This document shows positions 13,535 through 15,250 of a stretch of DNA of 15,250 nucleotides, one piece after another; the first letter of the stretch is position 1; every line of letters starts with the position of its first letter. Under the pieces are notes generated by a model. It did not search any database. It had not been told where the DNA came from and was given only the letters and a program-made list of their open reading frames with translations. The position numbers and the translations under genes were made by a program. Source of the stretch: JAAYZK01 sp964535025. Lineage in GTDB: Bacteria; Planctomycetota; Phycisphaerae; SM23-33; FEN-1343. The stretch covers positions 1 to 15,250 of the forward strand of contig CAZHRW010000133.1 in NCBI GenBank assembly GCA_964535025.1, written 5' to 3'.

Positions 13535-14271
13535 GCGGGGGCCCCCAGGAAAAGGTCCTGGTTCTCGGCGAAGTGCTCCTGGGCGGTGGCGTAGTCTTCC
13601 ATCCGACCGATGTCCAGCCAGTAACAGTCCTCGCGGTAGCAGCGGACGAGCCCGCCGGCCTCGTGGGTCCGTGTGATCAGGTCGGGCATATCGGCGTGGT
13701 CGCCCGGGCGGATGTGAGCCAGGACCGAACGATTCAGGACGTTGACGCCCATGGAAACCTCGAAGCGGTACTCGGGCTTTTCGTGGTAACGGACGAAACC
13801 GCCGTCCCCGTCGCCGTCGATCACGCCGAAGTCGATCTTCACCTCTCGACGGTAGACGGCGATCGTCGCGTCGGCGTTGTGCTCGGCGTGGTCGGCGAGC
13901 ATCCGGCGGAAGTCCAGCGTGGTCAGCAGGTCGCCGTTCATGACCATGAAGGTGTCGGTCAAGTCCTCCAGCAGCGCCAGCGGACCGGCGGTGCCGAGGG
14001 GAGCCTCCTCATGGTTGTAGCGGATCTCGAGCCCGTACTTCCCGCCATCGCCAAGTACCGCCCGCAGCAGTTCCTCGAGGTAGCCGGTGCAGAGGGTGAT
14101 CCGTCGGAATCCCATGCGCGACAGGCGGGTCAGCAGGATGTCCAGCACGGGTCGTTCGCCGATCGGCACCAGCGGCTTGGGGAAGACGGCCGTCAGCGGC
14201 CGCAAGCGCGTGCCCTTGCCGCCGGCGAGGATGATGACGTCGATGTCCTGGGGGTCGGTGCGGTTGGCCAT
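13531..14271 (-). CDS. Sugar-1-phosphate nucleotidyltransferase (NTP_transferase family)
   Basis: A 246-residue cytoplasmic enzyme that joins a sugar 1-phosphate to an NTP. It has the pyrophosphorylase signature VIILAGGKGTRLRPLT (12-27), FPKPLVPIGERPVLD (30-44) with the sugar-phosphate Lys32, LGTAGPLALL (92-101), and the metal-binding Asp114 in VMNGD. The length is that of single-domain members; there is no left-handed beta-helix or CBS domain. Mannose-1-phosphate guanylyltransferase-like is the best description, and a glucosamine- or glycero-manno-heptose-phosphate role is possible. The ATG at 14271 is 16 nt after the dehydratase stop, with AAGAGG about 12 nt upstream; the extension to 14367 lies inside the neighbour. 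Between two SDRs, it probably supplies their nucleotide-sugar substrate. Confidence 0.9.
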   Translation of the reverse strand: MANRTDPQDIDVIILAGGKGTRLRPLTAVFPKPLVPIGERPVLDILLTRLSRMGFRRITLCTGYLEELLRAVLGDGGKYGLEIRYNHEEAPLGTAGPLALLEDLTDTFMVMNGDLLTTLDFRRMLADHAEHNADATIAVYRREVKIDFGVIDGDGDGGFVRYHEKPEYRFEVSMGVNVLNRSVLAHIRPGDHADMPDLITRTHEAGGLVRCYREDCYWLDIGRMEDYATAQEHFAENQDLFLGAPA

Positions 14272-14287
14272 GACAGTGCGCTGCCTC

Positions 14288-15250
14288 TTACACGTTGTAA
14301 CAGTCCGGTTTGTAATCCTGCAGGTGGGCGACCATGTAGTCGATGGTCCGTCGGAGCCCATCGTCAAGGTCGACCTGCGGGCTCCAGCCCAGCAGGCGCC
14401 GGGCCTTGGCGTTGTTGCTGATCAGGCGCATCACCTCGCTGGCGCCGGGGCGGACCCGGCGCTCGTCGGTGACGACGCGGAGAGCCTTGCCCATCAACTT
14501 GCCGACACGCTCGACGAGATCCCCAATGGTGACGCCCCCGCCGACGCCGAGGTTGATCGTTTCGCCCGCGACGCCCTCGGCCGTCACGGCCGCGACGAAC
14601 GCGGCGGCGGTATCTTCGACATAGGTCAGGTCACGAACGGGATCGAGGCTGCCCAGGTGAAGCTGATCGCCGGTGAGGGCCTGGGTGATGATCGTGGGGA
14701 TGACGGCGCGGGCGCTCTGCCGCGGGCCGAACGTGTTGAACGGCCGAATCGTCACGACGGGCAGTTCAAAACTGCGGAAAAAGCTTTCGGCGAGCTTGTC
14801 GGCGCCGATCTTCGTCGCCGAGTACGGCGACTGGCCGACGACGGGGTGCTTCTCGTCGATTGGCACGTATTGTGCGGTGCCGTACACCTCGCTGGTGGAC
14901 GTGTGCACCACCCGCCGCGTGCCGTGCTTACGGCAGGCCTGCAGAACGTTGAGCGTCCCGATGACGTTGGTGTTCACGTAGGCCGCCGGAGCCGTGTAGG
15001 AGTAGGGAATGCCGATCAGCGCCGCCAGGTGCAGCACCGCGTCGCAGCCCCGCACCGCCTCGTCGACAGCGAACGGGTCGGCGATGTCGCCGGCGACGAC
15101 CTCGACCGACGCCAGCGCCTCGGCCGGCAGAGCTTCGAGATGGTGCCACTGGCCGGCAGCGTTATAGTGCACAAAGGCCCGAACGACGTAGCCGTCCGCC
15201 ACGAGCTTCTCCACGAGGTGGCTGCCGATGAAGCCGGCGGCGCCGGTGAC
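14288..15250 (-). CDS. NAD-dependent nucleotide-sugar 4,6-dehydratase, LegB-like, truncated at right window edge
   Basis: The visible 320 residues read from the window edge to a TAA; the start codon is beyond 15250, but only a few residues are missing because the edge codes VTGAAGFIGSHL, the NAD-binding motif found at the extreme N-terminus of SDRs. Other marks: LHLAALIGIPYSY, HTSTSEVYG, catalytic SPYSATKIGADK (YxxxK) and RPFNTFGPRQSARAVIPTI. This set matches the LegB-type 4,6-dehydratases, whose studied members act on GDP-N-acetylglucosamine in the legionaminic acid route. Other legionaminic genes are not in the window, so the product here is uncertain: any GDP- or UDP-4-keto-6-deoxy hexose is possible. 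It is the first visible gene of the operon; more genes and the promoter are likely to the right. Confidence 0.9.
   Translation of the reverse strand, partial: VTGAAGFIGSHLVEKLVADGYVVRAFVHYNAAGQWHHLEALPAEALASVEVVAGDIADPFAVDEAVRGCDAVLHLAALIGIPYSYTAPAAYVNTNVIGTLNVLQACRKHGTRRVVHTSTSEVYGTAQYVPIDEKHPVVGQSPYSATKIGADKLAESFFRSFELPVVTIRPFNTFGPRQSARAVIPTIITQALTGDQLHLGSLDPVRDLTYVEDTAAAFVAAVTAEGVAGETINLGVGGGVTIGDLVERVGKLMGKALRVVTDERRVRPGASEVMRLISNNAKARRLLGWSPQVDLDDGLRRTIDYMVAHLQDYKPDCYNV

Larger units (their letters stand above)
1660..15250 (-). other. Predicted polysaccharide-biosynthesis/exosortase operon (ten genes, open at right edge)
   Basis: Ten minus-strand genes with junctions, from right to left, of: 16-nt gap, 4-nt overlap, 4-nt overlap, 1-nt gap, 17-nt gap (or 4-nt overlap with the earlier start), 14-nt overlap, 10-nt gap, 1-nt overlap, 4-nt overlap and 5-nt gap. 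No gap is large enough for a conventional promoter. The overlaps imply translational coupling and a fixed stoichiometry between sugar-nucleotide enzymes, glycosyltransferases, modifying enzymes and exosortase. Polymerase, flippase, initiating transferase and Wza/Wzc-type export genes are absent and are expected beyond 15250 or elsewhere. Confidence 0.75.

Overview
The window looks like a high-GC chromosomal segment from a Gram-negative bacterium, most likely a planctomycete of the Phycisphaerae type. The grounds are an exosortase with an EpsI-type partner inside a polysaccharide operon, and an exosortase substrate whose C-terminal sorting signal is the PAPGA variant I associate with planctomycetes, preceded by an SCGND motif. 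The taxonomic call is inference from protein style; there is no rRNA or other marker. Every gene I can support lies on the minus strand, so the text reads from high to low coordinates.

Region 1 (15250 to about 11484) is a nucleotide-sugar and glycosyltransferase block: a LegB-like NAD-dependent 4,6-dehydratase (cut by the right edge), a sugar-1-phosphate nucleotidyltransferase, a 6-deoxy-hexulose-reductase-like SDR, and the first of three GT4-type glycosyltransferases. Region 2 (11482 to 9033) holds two more glycosyltransferases. Region 3 (9046 to 3377) holds accessory polysaccharide genes: a DUF362 protein, a 716-residue fusion of a SAM methyltransferase to a CapK/phenylacetate-CoA-ligase-like adenylate-forming enzyme, and a heparinase II/III-like protein without a signal peptide. 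Region 4 (3380 to 1660) is the sorting machinery: an EpsI-family protein followed by an exosortase with its Cys, Arg and His residues intact.

The ten genes from 15250 to 1660 are joined by 1-14 nt overlaps or gaps of at most 17 nt, so they probably form one transcription unit whose promoter is beyond the right edge. Downstream of the exosortase is a 138-nt gap with a near-consensus sigma70-like promoter (TTGTCA, 17 bp, GATAAT). It drives a separate gene for a secreted PEP-CTERM-like protein, the probable substrate of the exosortase next door. After another 190-nt gap comes a small secreted or membrane protein of unknown function, truncated by the left edge.

Working model (inference): the operon makes sugar nucleotides, assembles and modifies an extracellular polysaccharide, and co-expresses the exosortase that processes surface proteins associated with that matrix. 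The least explained parts are the methyltransferase-CapK fusion, the DUF362 protein and the left-edge small protein. No RNA genes, CRISPR arrays, insertion sequences or clear intrinsic terminators were seen.
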